Shown here: positions 1-6,521 of the stretch, one piece after another
Layout: every line of letters starts with the position of its first letter
How positions within the stretch are numbered: the first letter of the stretch is position 1
DNA from: an uncultured Prevotellaceae bacterium
GTDB lineage: Bacteria > Bacteroidota > Bacteroidia > Bacteroidales > Bacteroidaceae
Length of the DNA stretch: 60,598 nucleotides
Assembly (NCBI GenBank): GCA_900318995.1
Contig: ONMR01000018.1
Span: forward strand, 1-60,598
Reading direction: 5' to 3'
Program-made: the position numbers and the translations under genes
The notes under the pieces: model-generated
What the model was told of the DNA's origin: nothing
Database searches by the model: none
Seen by the model: only the letters and a program-made list of their open reading frames with translations

Positions 1-44
1 GACATCATCACAACGCCCAAAAACAGAAAAGACAACTTTCTCAT
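1..44 (-). CDS. 5' end of a secreted protein gene, cut by the window edge
   Basis: An ATG on the minus strand at 44 opens a frame that runs off the window as MRKLSFLFLGVVMMS. This looks like the start of an SPI signal peptide and closely resembles MRKIISLFAWASIMM of the next gene at 452-1138. The leader above it (45-103) also resembles the leaders of the genes starting at 1138 and 5723. It is probably another member of this cluster of secreted paralogues; its function cannot be seen from 15 codons. Confidence 0.6.
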   Translation of the reverse strand, partial: MRKLSFLFLGVVMM

Positions 45-103
45 AATGCAGTTTATCAGGTTGTTCATCTTCTAAACGGCAAAAATCTCTGAATACGTCT
101 TTA

Positions 104-131
104 TGACACAGGGATACGATACTTTTGTGTC
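104..131. repeat. Inverted repeat, TGACACAGGG...TGTGTC type, copy 1
   Basis: Arms GACACA and TGTGTC enclose a spacer close to those of the copies at 3299-3327 and 4452-4480. The right arm has TGTGTCT instead of TGTGTCA, so it is the most degenerate of the three copies. Its TGA (104-106) is in frame just before the InlB-repeat fragment on the plus strand. Confidence 0.6.
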
Positions 132-450
132 TGGTTCACTGGAATGATGATGACAATGAAACAGCTTTGGTACGCCGCTTCTATCTGGACCGCTACACGC
201 CCAGATACTTTGAGGCCATACTGGAGAGTGATGCCACATATCACATCCGGGCTGTTTGCGAGCCTGAGGAGGCTGGTACCGTGACGGGATGCGTGGAGGC
301 AGCCCACTATGAGGACAGCGTGGAGCTGGATGTTACTCCGGCTCCGGGCTGGCGTATTGTGGAATGGAGCGATGACCGGCACTTTGACGGTGACCACAGG
401 ACCATTGACGTTTATGAGGATTTGGACCTGGTGGTTTATCTGCGCCGATG
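107..450 (+). pseudogene. Fragment of an InlB B-repeat-like surface protein
   Basis: There is an open plus-strand frame without a credible start: an in-frame TGA lies at 104-106 and the first possible start is a TTG at 125. The translation holds one nearly complete and one partial divergent InlB B-repeat-like unit. Readable segments are EEAGTVTG, a tyrosine plus DSVELDVTPAPGWRIVEWSD, then RTIDVYEDLDLVVYL; an earlier LVHWNDDDNE is probably the end of a preceding unit. Such repeats occur in large secreted Bacteroidetes proteins. The frame overlaps the 3' end of the opposite-strand gene at 452 and has no signal peptide, so it is most likely a relic left by recombination. Base composition is richer in G+C than the neighbouring AT-rich secreted genes. 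Confidence 0.55.
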
Positions 451-451
451 G

Positions 452-1138
452 TTACGGGCAGACGGGACGGACGGAACGACCCGTAGAGCGATTCAGGTAT
501 GTTTCGGATTCAACAACATTTTGATGATAATACAACTGATATGAACGGAAGGGACTATCCTTGCAAAGTGTACTAGTCCAATAGTAACCATACGGCTCAT
601 TACGCATATTCACCACATCGGTATAACAACCGGCCGCCGGGAGAAATATTGTGCGGTCAGTATAGCCGGACATTTTACTTCTCACTAAATAACCCTGGAC
701 ATTCCCCAGTGTAAACAAGGACCATGTACAGTTATTATATAACTCAGCCATCTCATCATTGGTTGGCATACGCCAGCTACCGCCCCATTTTACGTGAGCA
801 ACATCATCATTGGGTTCAAGGGTAATTTTATTGTCTGTGAATCCATCTTTTCCGCAATCACTGTCTGTGCAGTATTTGGTTAGGATTGGATTACGTGAGT
901 CTTTCCATCCGTATTCACCATTACTCCATTTGTAATTATCCCAAGAATAATAATCCTTGGTTTCTGTTTCACCCCAGGCATAATAATCTCCGGATTCATC
1001 GGGCTTATTTGCACCAACGTTACATGTGGCCCATTTTACACTCAACCCCAGGTCGACAAACTCATGTTGAGCACTTGCGGGAACACAAAGAGTCATCATT
1101 ATTGATGCCCAAGCAAACAGCGAAATTATTTTTCTCAT
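452..1138 (-). CDS. Secreted Fibrobacter-major-paralogous-domain (FISUMP-like) protein
   Basis: The 228-residue protein starts with an SPI signal peptide (MRKIISLF..., cleavage probably after ASA at about residue 23). The mature part carries the hallmarks of the Fibrobacter succinogenes major paralogous domain: VDLGLSVKWATCNVGA near the N-terminus, YAWGE, WRMPTNDEMAELYNNC in the middle, YYWTST, and GRSVRPVCP at the extreme C-terminus. Members are exported proteins of unknown role, common in multicopy in Bacteroidetes. It is the third gene of the minus-strand cluster that starts at 2453, 85 bp after the stop of the preceding gene. Those 85 bp hold a leader block shared with the gene at 5723. 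No lipobox is evident. Confidence 0.8.
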   Translation of the reverse strand: MRKIISLFAWASIMMTLCVPASAQHEFVDLGLSVKWATCNVGANKPDESGDYYAWGETETKDYYSWDNYKWSNGEYGWKDSRNPILTKYCTDSDCGKDGFTDNKITLEPNDDVAHVKWGGSWRMPTNDEMAELYNNCTWSLFTLGNVQGYLVRSKMSGYTDRTIFLPAAGCYTDVVNMRNEPYGYYWTSTLCKDSPFRSYQLYYHQNVVESETYLNRSTGRSVRPVCP

Positions 1139-1166
1139 AATGCTACTAATTTGGTTTCTTGTTATT

Positions 1167-1181
1167 TAAACTGATTTATAC
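1167..1181. repeat. Shared leader block, copy A (15 bp)
   Basis: TAAACTGATTTATAC (plus strand) lies about 30 bp upstream of the start at 1138 and is identical to 5752-5766, which lies about 30 bp upstream of the start at 5723. Flanking bases are also similar (an AAAAT.CGT block follows both). It may be a conserved leader or regulatory site, or simply a recent duplication. Confidence 0.5.
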
Positions 1182-1223
1182 GGAAAATACGTTTTGTGTT
1201 AAATAGTTTTTTGTCATCATTGT

Positions 1224-1646
1224 TTAGTGGGATACTGATTTAGCTGCCTCACGTAAAGGTATGGGTATACCTTTATACGGATAACCTGAATCTGTATTCA
1301 TTTCTACTTGAGGCAGTTCATCCCATTCCTTCATCTTAATCTCAAAGAAGGTCGTGTCAATAGGAATAACTACAGTCTCATAACCAACAAAGGGTATCTG
1401 CATCCTGTCATCAGGGTTGACCAGACGGAAAGAGAAATGACCGCCAAAATCAGTGACTGTGTGAGCTACAACACTGTCCGATGAATCCAGCTCCAATACG
1501 TTTACCCAAATCATGGGGCCTATACTATCACGAATGATACCGGAGATTGTATCACCCGCCTTGGGCTTGTCCTGAGCAAACACGGTGGTTGCGGCTGCCT
1601 GAATAAACAGCAATACCATAAATACAATGAGTCTTGAAGTTTTCAT
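1224..1646 (-). CDS. Small secreted carboxypeptidase-regulatory-like domain protein
   Basis: 140 residues, start chosen at ATG 1646 (MKTSRLIVFMVLL...) because the longer frame begins only with TTG. A signal peptide ending VFAQ is followed by a single CarboxypepD_reg-like beta-sandwich: GDTISGIIRD, then VNVLELDSSD, TVTDFGGHFSFRL and FVGYETVVIPI. In the family this domain usually caps TonB-dependent receptors; here it stands alone. The C-terminal tail ends GIPIPLREAA, matching GIPIPIRDSQ of the paralogue at 5820. The two genes share runs of about 20 identical bases, so the duplication is recent. It begins 6 bp after the stop of the gene at 1653, so the two are almost certainly co-transcribed. 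Confidence 0.75.
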   Translation of the reverse strand: MKTSRLIVFMVLLFIQAAATTVFAQDKPKAGDTISGIIRDSIGPMIWVNVLELDSSDSVVAHTVTDFGGHFSFRLVNPDDRMQIPFVGYETVVIPIDTTFFEIKMKEWDELPQVEMNTDSGYPYKGIPIPLREAAKSVSH

Positions 1647-1652
1647 AAACAA

Positions 1653-2453
1653 TCATTTATTCATGAACTTATCTATTTCCTGCTGCCAGATATCATCATT
1701 TATTCCCAAATACTTGAAACCTTCAGCCCAGAAATGTGCCGCCTTATCGGGAGTGATTGCAAAGGCTATATCACCATCATAAATGATATCCACCACAGGA
1801 AGTCCTCCTTCATAAACATCTACAATGACAGGATTGTTTACGGCGTACTCTATATCGGCTATCTTTTTGTTGACCGATGTCTCCAGTTCCTTTGCCAGAA
1901 CAGACTTAATGTTTCTTGTCTCTGTCTTATCTGCCTCCTTATAAACCAGATTATAATTATCTCCTTCCTTTACAAGGAATATACCCCATAGGTTCTTGTT
2001 CCATGCATTCCGCATTATATAACCGCAGACAAAACCCTCCGGCGCATATTGCTTCAGCTTCTCCATATAGTCTGTATTGGTTCCCACCATTCCGCGGTCA
2101 CGGGGATAAACCTCTTTAGTGCCAATCAGTTTACCCTTATTTACTTTCATATTAATATCAAAATGGAGTTTGTCAAATGGGATATCCACAGTTTCATAAC
2201 CTACGTAAGTGATATTGAGCCTATCATTGGGGTTGTCCAGTTTAAAGGCGAATACACCATCCATATCTGTAATAGCATGTGCAACTATACGGTCGTCCTG
2301 ATCACGTTCTGTTACATTAACCATCATCATGGGACCCTCATCATCGTTAACAACACCGGTAATTATATCACCAGCCTTTTGGGCAGACACTGTGGTTACG
2401 ACTGCCTGAATAAACAGCAATCCTGTGAAAGAAATGAGTTTTGACGCTTTCAT
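1653..2453 (-). CDS. Secreted protein: CarboxypepD_reg-like domain plus unknown C-terminal domain
   Basis: 266 residues. A signal peptide (about 1-25, ending VSAQ) is followed by the same CarboxypepD_reg-like module as its neighbours (GDIITGVVND, AITDMDGVFAFKL, YVGYETVDIPF) to about residue 108. A C-terminal region of about 150 residues follows that I do not recognise (KQYAPEGFVCGYIM, WNKNLWGIFLVKEGDNYNL, a lysine-rich stretch, then GGLPVVDIIYDGDIAFAI). It is the first gene of the cluster. A well-formed promoter (2472-2503) and an upstream octamer repeat (2511-2548) stand directly before it. Confidence 0.7.
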   Translation of the reverse strand: MKASKLISFTGLLFIQAVVTTVSAQKAGDIITGVVNDDEGPMMMVNVTERDQDDRIVAHAITDMDGVFAFKLDNPNDRLNITYVGYETVDIPFDKLHFDINMKVNKGKLIGTKEVYPRDRGMVGTNTDYMEKLKQYAPEGFVCGYIMRNAWNKNLWGIFLVKEGDNYNLVYKEADKTETRNIKSVLAKELETSVNKKIADIEYAVNNPVIVDVYEGGLPVVDIIYDGDIAFAITPDKAAHFWAEGFKYLGINDDIWQQEIDKFMNK

Positions 2454-2471
2454 ATACTTTTATTTTTGTGA

Positions 2472-2503
2472 CAAATGTAAGTATAGATAGATTGTCAAAA
2501 CAA
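2472..2503 (-). promoter_or_regulatory. Promoter of the secreted cluster at 2453
   Basis: On the minus strand the -7 box TACATTTG (2472-2479) matches Bacteroidetes TAnnTTTG, with TTG at 2501-2503, a 21-bp spacer. The promoter at 6238-6269 repeats the architecture: CAAATGTAAGTA, then TCAAAACAACAA, on the plus strand in both. Confidence 0.7.
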
Positions 2504-2510
2504 CAATTAG

Positions 2511-2548
2511 GCGTTGCAATATCGTTGCAATGTGTTTCCCTAAAAAAG
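2511..2548. promoter_or_regulatory. Upstream element with two CGTTGCAA octamers, copy 1
   Basis: Octamers CGTTGCAA at 2512-2519 and 2523-2530 lie 11 bp apart (one helical turn), followed by TGTGTTTCCCTAAAAAA. The same arrangement occurs at 60475-60514 and, degenerate, at 6277-6295. In each case the element sits 31-32 bp beyond the -7 box, just upstream of the -33 region. This is an activator- or repressor-site pattern; the cognate protein is unknown. Confidence 0.6.
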
Positions 2549-2566
2549 CCCTCATGATACTATCCT

Positions 2567-2599
2567 TTTGTGTCATGTGTCAAGAATTAAGTATTTTTG
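2567..2599 (+). promoter_or_regulatory. Promoter of mtgA
   Basis: TTTG at 2567-2570, a 21-bp spacer and TATTTTTG (2592-2599, TAnnTTTG) lie 24 bp before the mtgA ATG. The spacer holds TGTCATGTGTCA, related to the inverted repeats nearby. Confidence 0.65.
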
Positions 2600-2623
2600 C
2601 AGCTGATTAGGACTCAATCGTTT

Positions 2624-3289
2624 ATGAAGAAGCGCAAATGGACATACAAGCTGTTAGTAAGGCTACCCCTACTCTTTATAGCCTTCAGCTTTGCCCTGGT
2701 GCTTCTGTTACGATACGTTCCCATAAATTATACTCCGCTCATGCTTAAACGTTCCATCGAGAACCGTAAAGTGGAATCATTTAAGAATCAGCACACTTGG
2801 GTAAGCCTGGATAAGATATCGCCTCAACTTGCCAAGGCCGTGGTTCTGACCGAGGACCAGAAGTTCTATCAGCATCACGGTTTTGATTGGGAAGAGATCC
2901 GCAAGATGCGTGATGACCACCTGAACAAAGGAACCAAAATCCGTGGTTGCAGCACCATATCGCAACAAACCGCAAAGAACATATTCACATTCGGCTCCCG
3001 CACCGGCGCCAGGAAGATATGGGAAGCTTACTGGACAGTTCTGATAGAACTACTCTGGAGCAAGGACCGCATAATGGAAGTCTACCTTAATGTGATTGAG
3101 ATGGGTCCCGGCATCTATGGTGCCGAAGCCGCCGCCCAGCAATACTTTAATTGTCAAGCCGGCAAACTTACCCGCAGACAAGCCTTATCCATCGCCATTT
3201 GCCTGCCCAACCCGCTAAAGAGCAATCCCACCAAGCTGACTCCCTACCTCCGCAACCGATGCAATACTCTGCTGGAGCAGATGCAATGA
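2624..3289 (+). CDS. mtgA: Monofunctional peptidoglycan glycosyltransferase MtgA
   Basis: 221 residues from ATG 2624 (MKKRKWTYKLL; the longer frame starts upstream of the promoter's expected transcript). One N-terminal membrane helix (about 12-32) anchors a GT51 domain that polymerises lipid II into glycan strands on the outer face of the inner membrane. Motifs are in family order: AVVLTEDQKFYQHHGFD (the catalytic glutamate), GCSTISQQTAKNIF, and KDRIMEVYLNVIEMGPGIYG followed by GAEAAAQQYF. There is no transpeptidase domain, and the length is normal for MtgA (about 220-240). It is the only plus-strand gene among the secreted paralogues and separates their two clusters. Confidence 0.93.
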   Translation: MKKRKWTYKLLVRLPLLFIAFSFALVLLLRYVPINYTPLMLKRSIENRKVESFKNQHTWVSLDKISPQLAKAVVLTEDQKFYQHHGFDWEEIRKMRDDHLNKGTKIRGCSTISQQTAKNIFTFGSRTGARKIWEAYWTVLIELLWSKDRIMEVYLNVIEMGPGIYGAEAAAQQYFNCQAGKLTRRQALSIAICLPNPLKSNPTKLTPYLRNRCNTLLEQMQ

Positions 3290-3338
3290 CACAGCACATG
3301 ACACAGGGAAACGATTCTTCTGTGTCACAAACGTGTCA
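3287..3338. repeat. Nested inverted repeat, copy 2
   Basis: Inner arms TGACACAG (3299-3306) and CTGTGTCA (3320-3327) are perfect 8-mers around a 13-bp spacer. Outer arms TGACAC (3287-3292) and GTGTCA (3333-3338) add a second layer. The TGA stop of the minus-strand gene at 3325 lies in the right inner arm. mtgA ends at 3289, so the element also spans the convergent junction. A T-tract, as in an intrinsic terminator, is lacking. Confidence 0.75.
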
Positions 3339-4425
3339 CTTTCTTGCCGTTCACGTAAACATTCTTGAGGCTGTCTATTGTAACGCCGGGGAGTTTCCGG
3401 ATAATATCATCAGCAGTTGTACCTTCGGGCAGACGGAAAGCCTCCGGATTGAATTCGGGGCCACAATCAAGATGTATTTCTGATGCCTGAATTTCAATAA
3501 GCAATGACAACATCTTTTCTACAGTAAGGTCACTTTCCTTAAGTTTGATTTCAAATTGCTTCTGGTCTTTGCTGATCTGAGGCTTGGTCACACTTTCATC
3601 AACAATGAATGAAAAGTAATAACCATCATCAGCAAAATCAGACAGGGCATAAATCTTGTGTGCAACCTGCCGGATGGTGCTTTCATATTTTTCAAGATAC
3701 AGTTTTCTATACTCCTCCTTGAAATCCTTGTCACTGAATGTAAAAACCACATCAAGGTTGTTACTGAATATATCGCCGCCAAATGACGAGTATAGACTTA
3801 AGTGTTTAACGGGTGCAAGTTTGTTGTCTTCTGTCCAGGGAGTTGAAACGGATACTATTACAGGCCATCCTTGTTCGGGATAAAAGGTCTTGATCAAACG
3901 GCGCAATGAATCTGCCGCTGAAACCTGTTTTTCCATACGCTTGATGTCATTGTCTCGGACAGCATTCATCACTTCCTTGAATACCGTTACTATGTCACTG
4001 CACATTCCATATGGTGACCAGCACCATGCACCGTCAGATTTATAGAACATGAAATACATCTGACCGTCCAGCCCCATATTTCGGCTGGCATATGAAGATG
4101 TCATAACCGTATGTTTGGCCAACAGCTTTAGAGAATTATACAATTCCGGGCTACACTTTACACTATACTCTTTCCCTTGTTGCGAAGTTACCTTTATTAT
4201 ACCCCCATACATCACCAATGATTCCAAGATGGATGGTGATATAATCATATCCGACGGCATGATAAGGTTTACATCGGCAGATTGGGTGTAATATTTGTCA
4301 ATATACTTGCCCCAAAAATCATAATGAGACCTGGTAATTGGTGAAAACAGATTCTGGGCACCGGCATTCAGGCTTGTCAGGACCATGATCAGCAAGAGGC
4401 TCAGCAGATGATTATTCTTTTTCAT
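3325..4425 (-). CDS. Secreted protein of the 'CWSP' paralogue pair, with a plug-like tail
   Basis: 366 residues from ATG 4425 (MKKNNHLLSLLL..., signal peptide ending NAGAQ). I do not recognise the family. It shares a core with the next gene (4478): GLDGQMYFMFYKSDGAWCWSP here against GLDG.TYRFF...GAKCWSP there, followed in both by a helical stretch with an aromatic/Pro end. It is longer, with a middle section (VSVSTPWTEDNKLAP, FGGDIFSNNLDVVFTF). The C-terminal end (GTTADDIIRKLPGV, then NVYVNGKKV) resembles the segment after the carboxypeptidase-like domain in Bacteroidetes outer-membrane receptors (KLPGV...VNGK.V). Its TGA stop is supplied by the inverted repeat at 3299-3327. It is last in the cluster transcribed from 6238. 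Confidence 0.65.
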   Translation of the reverse strand: MKKNNHLLSLLLIMVLTSLNAGAQNLFSPITRSHYDFWGKYIDKYYTQSADVNLIMPSDMIISPSILESLVMYGGIIKVTSQQGKEYSVKCSPELYNSLKLLAKHTVMTSSYASRNMGLDGQMYFMFYKSDGAWCWSPYGMCSDIVTVFKEVMNAVRDNDIKRMEKQVSAADSLRRLIKTFYPEQGWPVIVSVSTPWTEDNKLAPVKHLSLYSSFGGDIFSNNLDVVFTFSDKDFKEEYRKLYLEKYESTIRQVAHKIYALSDFADDGYYFSFIVDESVTKPQISKDQKQFEIKLKESDLTVEKMLSLLIEIQASEIHLDCGPEFNPEAFRLPEGTTADDIIRKLPGVTIDSLKNVYVNGKKVTRL

Positions 4426-4443
4426 TAGTCCAGTTTTTATTAT

Positions 4444-4480
4444 TGACACAGTGACACAGGGAACTGATTGTTCTGTGTCA
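4444..4480. repeat. Inverted repeat, copy 3
   Basis: Perfect arms TGACACAG (4452-4459) and CTGTGTCA (4473-4480) with a 13-bp spacer, preceded by a tandem extra TGACACAG (4444-4451). The TGA stop of the gene at 4478 is the end of the right arm, exactly as in copy 2. The next start (4425) follows about 20 bp beyond. The spacer differs from copy 2 at only a few bases. Confidence 0.75.
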
Positions 4481-5236
4481 GAAATCAGTCACCCAATTGG
4501 CAGGTTTCTTGTCAATCCTGAGCAGATAATATTCGCGGTAAGGATCCTGTAGCAACGACGCATATTTCTTAGCCAGGCTCTTGATATCAGAAAGTTTGGA
4601 ATTGATTATCTCAACATCCTTTTTCCCAATGGCATCGTACATAGCCTGGTTAATTGCCACAAGAGCGGCGTTATTACCGTTTCTTGGAGACCAGCATTTT
4701 GCGCCGTATTGTCTGTTGAAGAATCGATAGGTAGTTCCATCAAGACCGGCGACCATAGCCATTACGCCCTCTCCGGACTTAAGGATATCCAGTTTCTGTT
4801 GCATCCACTGTTTATCAGGCAGATTACTGGCCGAATAAACCGCAGCATCTATCAGATTCCTCATCTGATAAGCTAGTTCCTCATCTATTTCAAGCACGTG
4901 AGGCTCTGTCTGATTCTGCACTTTTAGTTCCAGACGACACTCCATAGACTGGCTGTTGCAGACACATTGGATTTCATAGCTCTCCTCAAAAGACGGTTCA
5001 ACTTTTGTGCTCCAGCATACCACGTCATAATTTCTGGGAGATTTCATCATTTCCTCCATCTGTTTCTGGAAGCCTTCGGGGTCTTCAAGCATATTACCAC
5101 TCCATACCATCGTATACGTTGGAAGCGGTTTGTCACAAGGTTGCAGATACTCATTTGTTCTCTGCGCCATAGCCGACATTGCAAACATCAGCAAAAGACC
5201 GGATAAAACCGGTTTAAGATACATTCTCATATTCAT
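4478..5236 (-). CDS. Secreted protein of the 'CWSP' paralogue pair
   Basis: 252 residues with a signal peptide (MNMRMYLKPVLSGLLL..., cleavage after AMA at about 24; MRMYLK at 5230 is an alternative start). The family is not recognised. The C-terminal half shares GLDGTTYRFF, GAKCWSP and a following helix pair (DIKSLAKKYASLL) with the gene at 3325, so the two are paralogues of different length. The N-terminal half has three cysteines in a short span (IQCVCNSQSMEC) that could pair in the periplasm. One base separates it from the stop of the gene at 5238, so they are translationally coupled. Its own stop overlaps an inverted repeat. Confidence 0.65.
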   Translation of the reverse strand: MNMRMYLKPVLSGLLLMFAMSAMAQRTNEYLQPCDKPLPTYTMVWSGNMLEDPEGFQKQMEEMMKSPRNYDVVCWSTKVEPSFEESYEIQCVCNSQSMECRLELKVQNQTEPHVLEIDEELAYQMRNLIDAAVYSASNLPDKQWMQQKLDILKSGEGVMAMVAGLDGTTYRFFNRQYGAKCWSPRNGNNAALVAINQAMYDAIGKKDVEIINSKLSDIKSLAKKYASLLQDPYREYYLLRIDKKPANWVTDF

Positions 5237-5237
5237 T

Positions 5238-5723
5238 CTATTTTATTGGTTTCAACCTAATCTCATAAGTCCCGCGGTCAATCGGGAAAGACAGCTTTTC
5301 ATACCCATCGGCCTCGAAAGACAGATAATTGTCCGTGCTTTTAATACCTATAAGCATAAAGAAACCGTCTTTCTGGTCTGCATTGGTAATTGTAACGGCA
5401 CGATCCACAAAATCACGCTCACAGATCCTTACCTCTTTATTTGCAATAGGATTGCCGTCAGCGTCAAGTACATGTCCGTTAACCCTTCCTCCCGCTTTAG
5501 GAGCAGACTCTATCGGCTTGTGCATATCTTCAATATTCTTTCTGACCAAGGAATCCAGCTGTTCTCTGCTCATCTGGCTCAATTCATTAATCCTTTCAAG
5601 TGTAGAATCCAGTTTAGTCTGCAATTCCGCACTATTCTTCTCTGCAGTACCCACCTGCTGTGCACTCAAAGGAAAGCACACCATCATAAAGACTGGAATC
5701 AAAAACAATAAATTCTTTCTCAT
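5238..5723 (-). CDS. Secreted protein: helical segment plus CarboxypepD_reg-like domain
   Basis: 161 residues. A signal peptide (MRKNLLFLIPVFMMV..., ending LSAQ) is followed by a charged, probably coiled-coil stretch (about 28-70, KNSAELQTKLDSTLERINEL). A C-terminal CarboxypepD_reg-like beta-sandwich follows (GGRVNGHVLDADGNPIANKEV, DGFFMLIGI, YLSFEADGYEKLSFPI). The order differs from the paralogues at 1224, 1653 and 5820, where the beta-sandwich directly follows the signal peptide. It is the second gene of the minus-strand cluster starting at 6218 and shares its leader block (5752-5766) with the FISUMP gene at 1138. Confidence 0.7.
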   Translation of the reverse strand: MRKNLLFLIPVFMMVCFPLSAQQVGTAEKNSAELQTKLDSTLERINELSQMSREQLDSLVRKNIEDMHKPIESAPKAGGRVNGHVLDADGNPIANKEVRICERDFVDRAVTITNADQKDGFFMLIGIKSTDNYLSFEADGYEKLSFPIDRGTYEIRLKPIK

Positions 5724-5751
5724 AAAGCAATTAATCCGGCTATCTATTCTC

Positions 5752-5766
5752 TAAACTGATTTATAC
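5752..5766. repeat. Shared leader block, copy B (15 bp)
   Basis: Identical to 1167-1181 (TAAACTGATTTATAC) and at the same distance from the next start. It lies in the 96-bp gap between the genes at 5820 and 5723. Confidence 0.5.
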
Positions 5767-5819
5767 CCAAAATGCGTCTCCTGTTAAAGAACTTTTCTCA
5801 TAATAATGCTTAAATCAAT

Positions 5820-6218
5820 TTACTGACTATCACGGATCGGTATGGGGATACCTGTTGTCTTATAACCGGGATCTGTAGTGATCTCTACCGGAGGCAGATC
5901 ATCCTGTTCTTTCATCTTTATTTCAATGAAGGTCGTGTCAATAGGAATATTCACGGTTTCATAACCTACGTAGGATACCCGTATCCTGTCATCCGGGTTG
6001 ACCAGACGGAAAGAGAAATAGCCCCAAAAGTCAGTAACAGAATGTGCTACAACAAGGTCCGATGAATCACGCTCCGTTACGTTTACCATCATCATAGGAC
6101 CTAAACTGTCACAAACAATACCGGAGATCGTGTCACCCGCATGGGGCTTACTCTGAGCAAACAAGGAAACTGCAGCAACCTGCAGCAAAAAAGCCAAAAG
6201 AACCAAACGCTTTTTCAT
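5820..6218 (-). CDS. Small secreted carboxypeptidase-regulatory-like domain protein
   Basis: 132 residues, start at ATG 6218. A signal peptide ending LFAQ is followed by a stand-alone CarboxypepD_reg-like domain (GDTISGIVCD, MMMVNVTERDSSD, SVTDFWGYFSFRL, VSYVGYETVNIPI) and a tail TTGIPIPIRDSQ. It is nearly colinear with the product of 1224-1646, and the genes share runs of identical bases (for example GGTCGTGTCAATAGGAATA near 1350 and 5930). It leads the second secreted cluster and has its own promoter at 6238-6269. What it binds is unknown. Confidence 0.75.
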   Translation of the reverse strand: MKKRLVLLAFLLQVAAVSLFAQSKPHAGDTISGIVCDSLGPMMMVNVTERDSSDLVVAHSVTDFWGYFSFRLVNPDDRIRVSYVGYETVNIPIDTTFIEIKMKEQDDLPPVEITTDPGYKTTGIPIPIRDSQ

Positions 6219-6237
6219 AATTCATTGATTTTTGCAA

Positions 6238-6269
6238 CAAATGTAAGTACTCCCCTATCATCAAAACAA
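6238..6269 (-). promoter_or_regulatory. Promoter of the secreted cluster at 6218
   Basis: Minus-strand TACATTTG (6238-6245) with TTG at 6267-6269, a 21-bp spacer: the same boxes and spacing as at 2472-2503. A degenerate version of the octamer element (CGCTGCAA at 6278-6285, then TGTTAATG 11 bp on) lies 32 bp beyond the -7 box. Confidence 0.65.
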
Positions 6270-6303
6270 CAAAACAGCGCTGCAAAACTGTTAATGGCAA
6301 TCT

Positions 6304-6445
6304 CGCCAAAGTGTCCCACACTCGCCCTATCGACAATACGTTCTGACGCGGGTTGGTGTGGGACACGAGCCTTAGATGAGGGTGTGTCCCACGCTCATCG
6401 GCTCCACAAAGCCCACAGAGCCGATTATTGTGGGACACTTTGGCG
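6304..6445. repeat. Composite inverted repeat built on GTGTCCCAC / GTGGGACAC
   Basis: A 17-bp perfect inverted repeat, CGCCAAAGTGTCCCACA at 6304-6320 and its complement at 6429-6445, encloses a second pair: GTGGGACAC at 6358-6366 and GTGTCCCAC at 6384-6392. The 9-mer therefore occurs four times in alternating orientation (6311, 6358, 6384, 6430). Smaller stems (ATGAG/CTCAT at 6376 and 6395) lie inside. No reading frame here is credible. It resembles a REP/BIME-type mosaic in the gap after nqrF. Confidence 0.75.
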
Positions 6446-6521
6446 GGCGAGGGAAAAGGGAACAAAAAAAGCAGCCCCCGCAAAGAGAGCCGCCTTTTCA
6501 ATTCATGAAAATGATACAAAA

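Noticed and set aside
3299-3327. Inverted repeat as an intrinsic terminator
   Set aside because: No T-tract follows on either strand, and the copy at 4452 lies inside what looks like a single operon.
3287-4480. Integron attC-like cassette array
   Set aside because: The repeats follow gene ends, but they are too short, lack RYYYAAC/GTTRRRY core sites, and no integrase is present.
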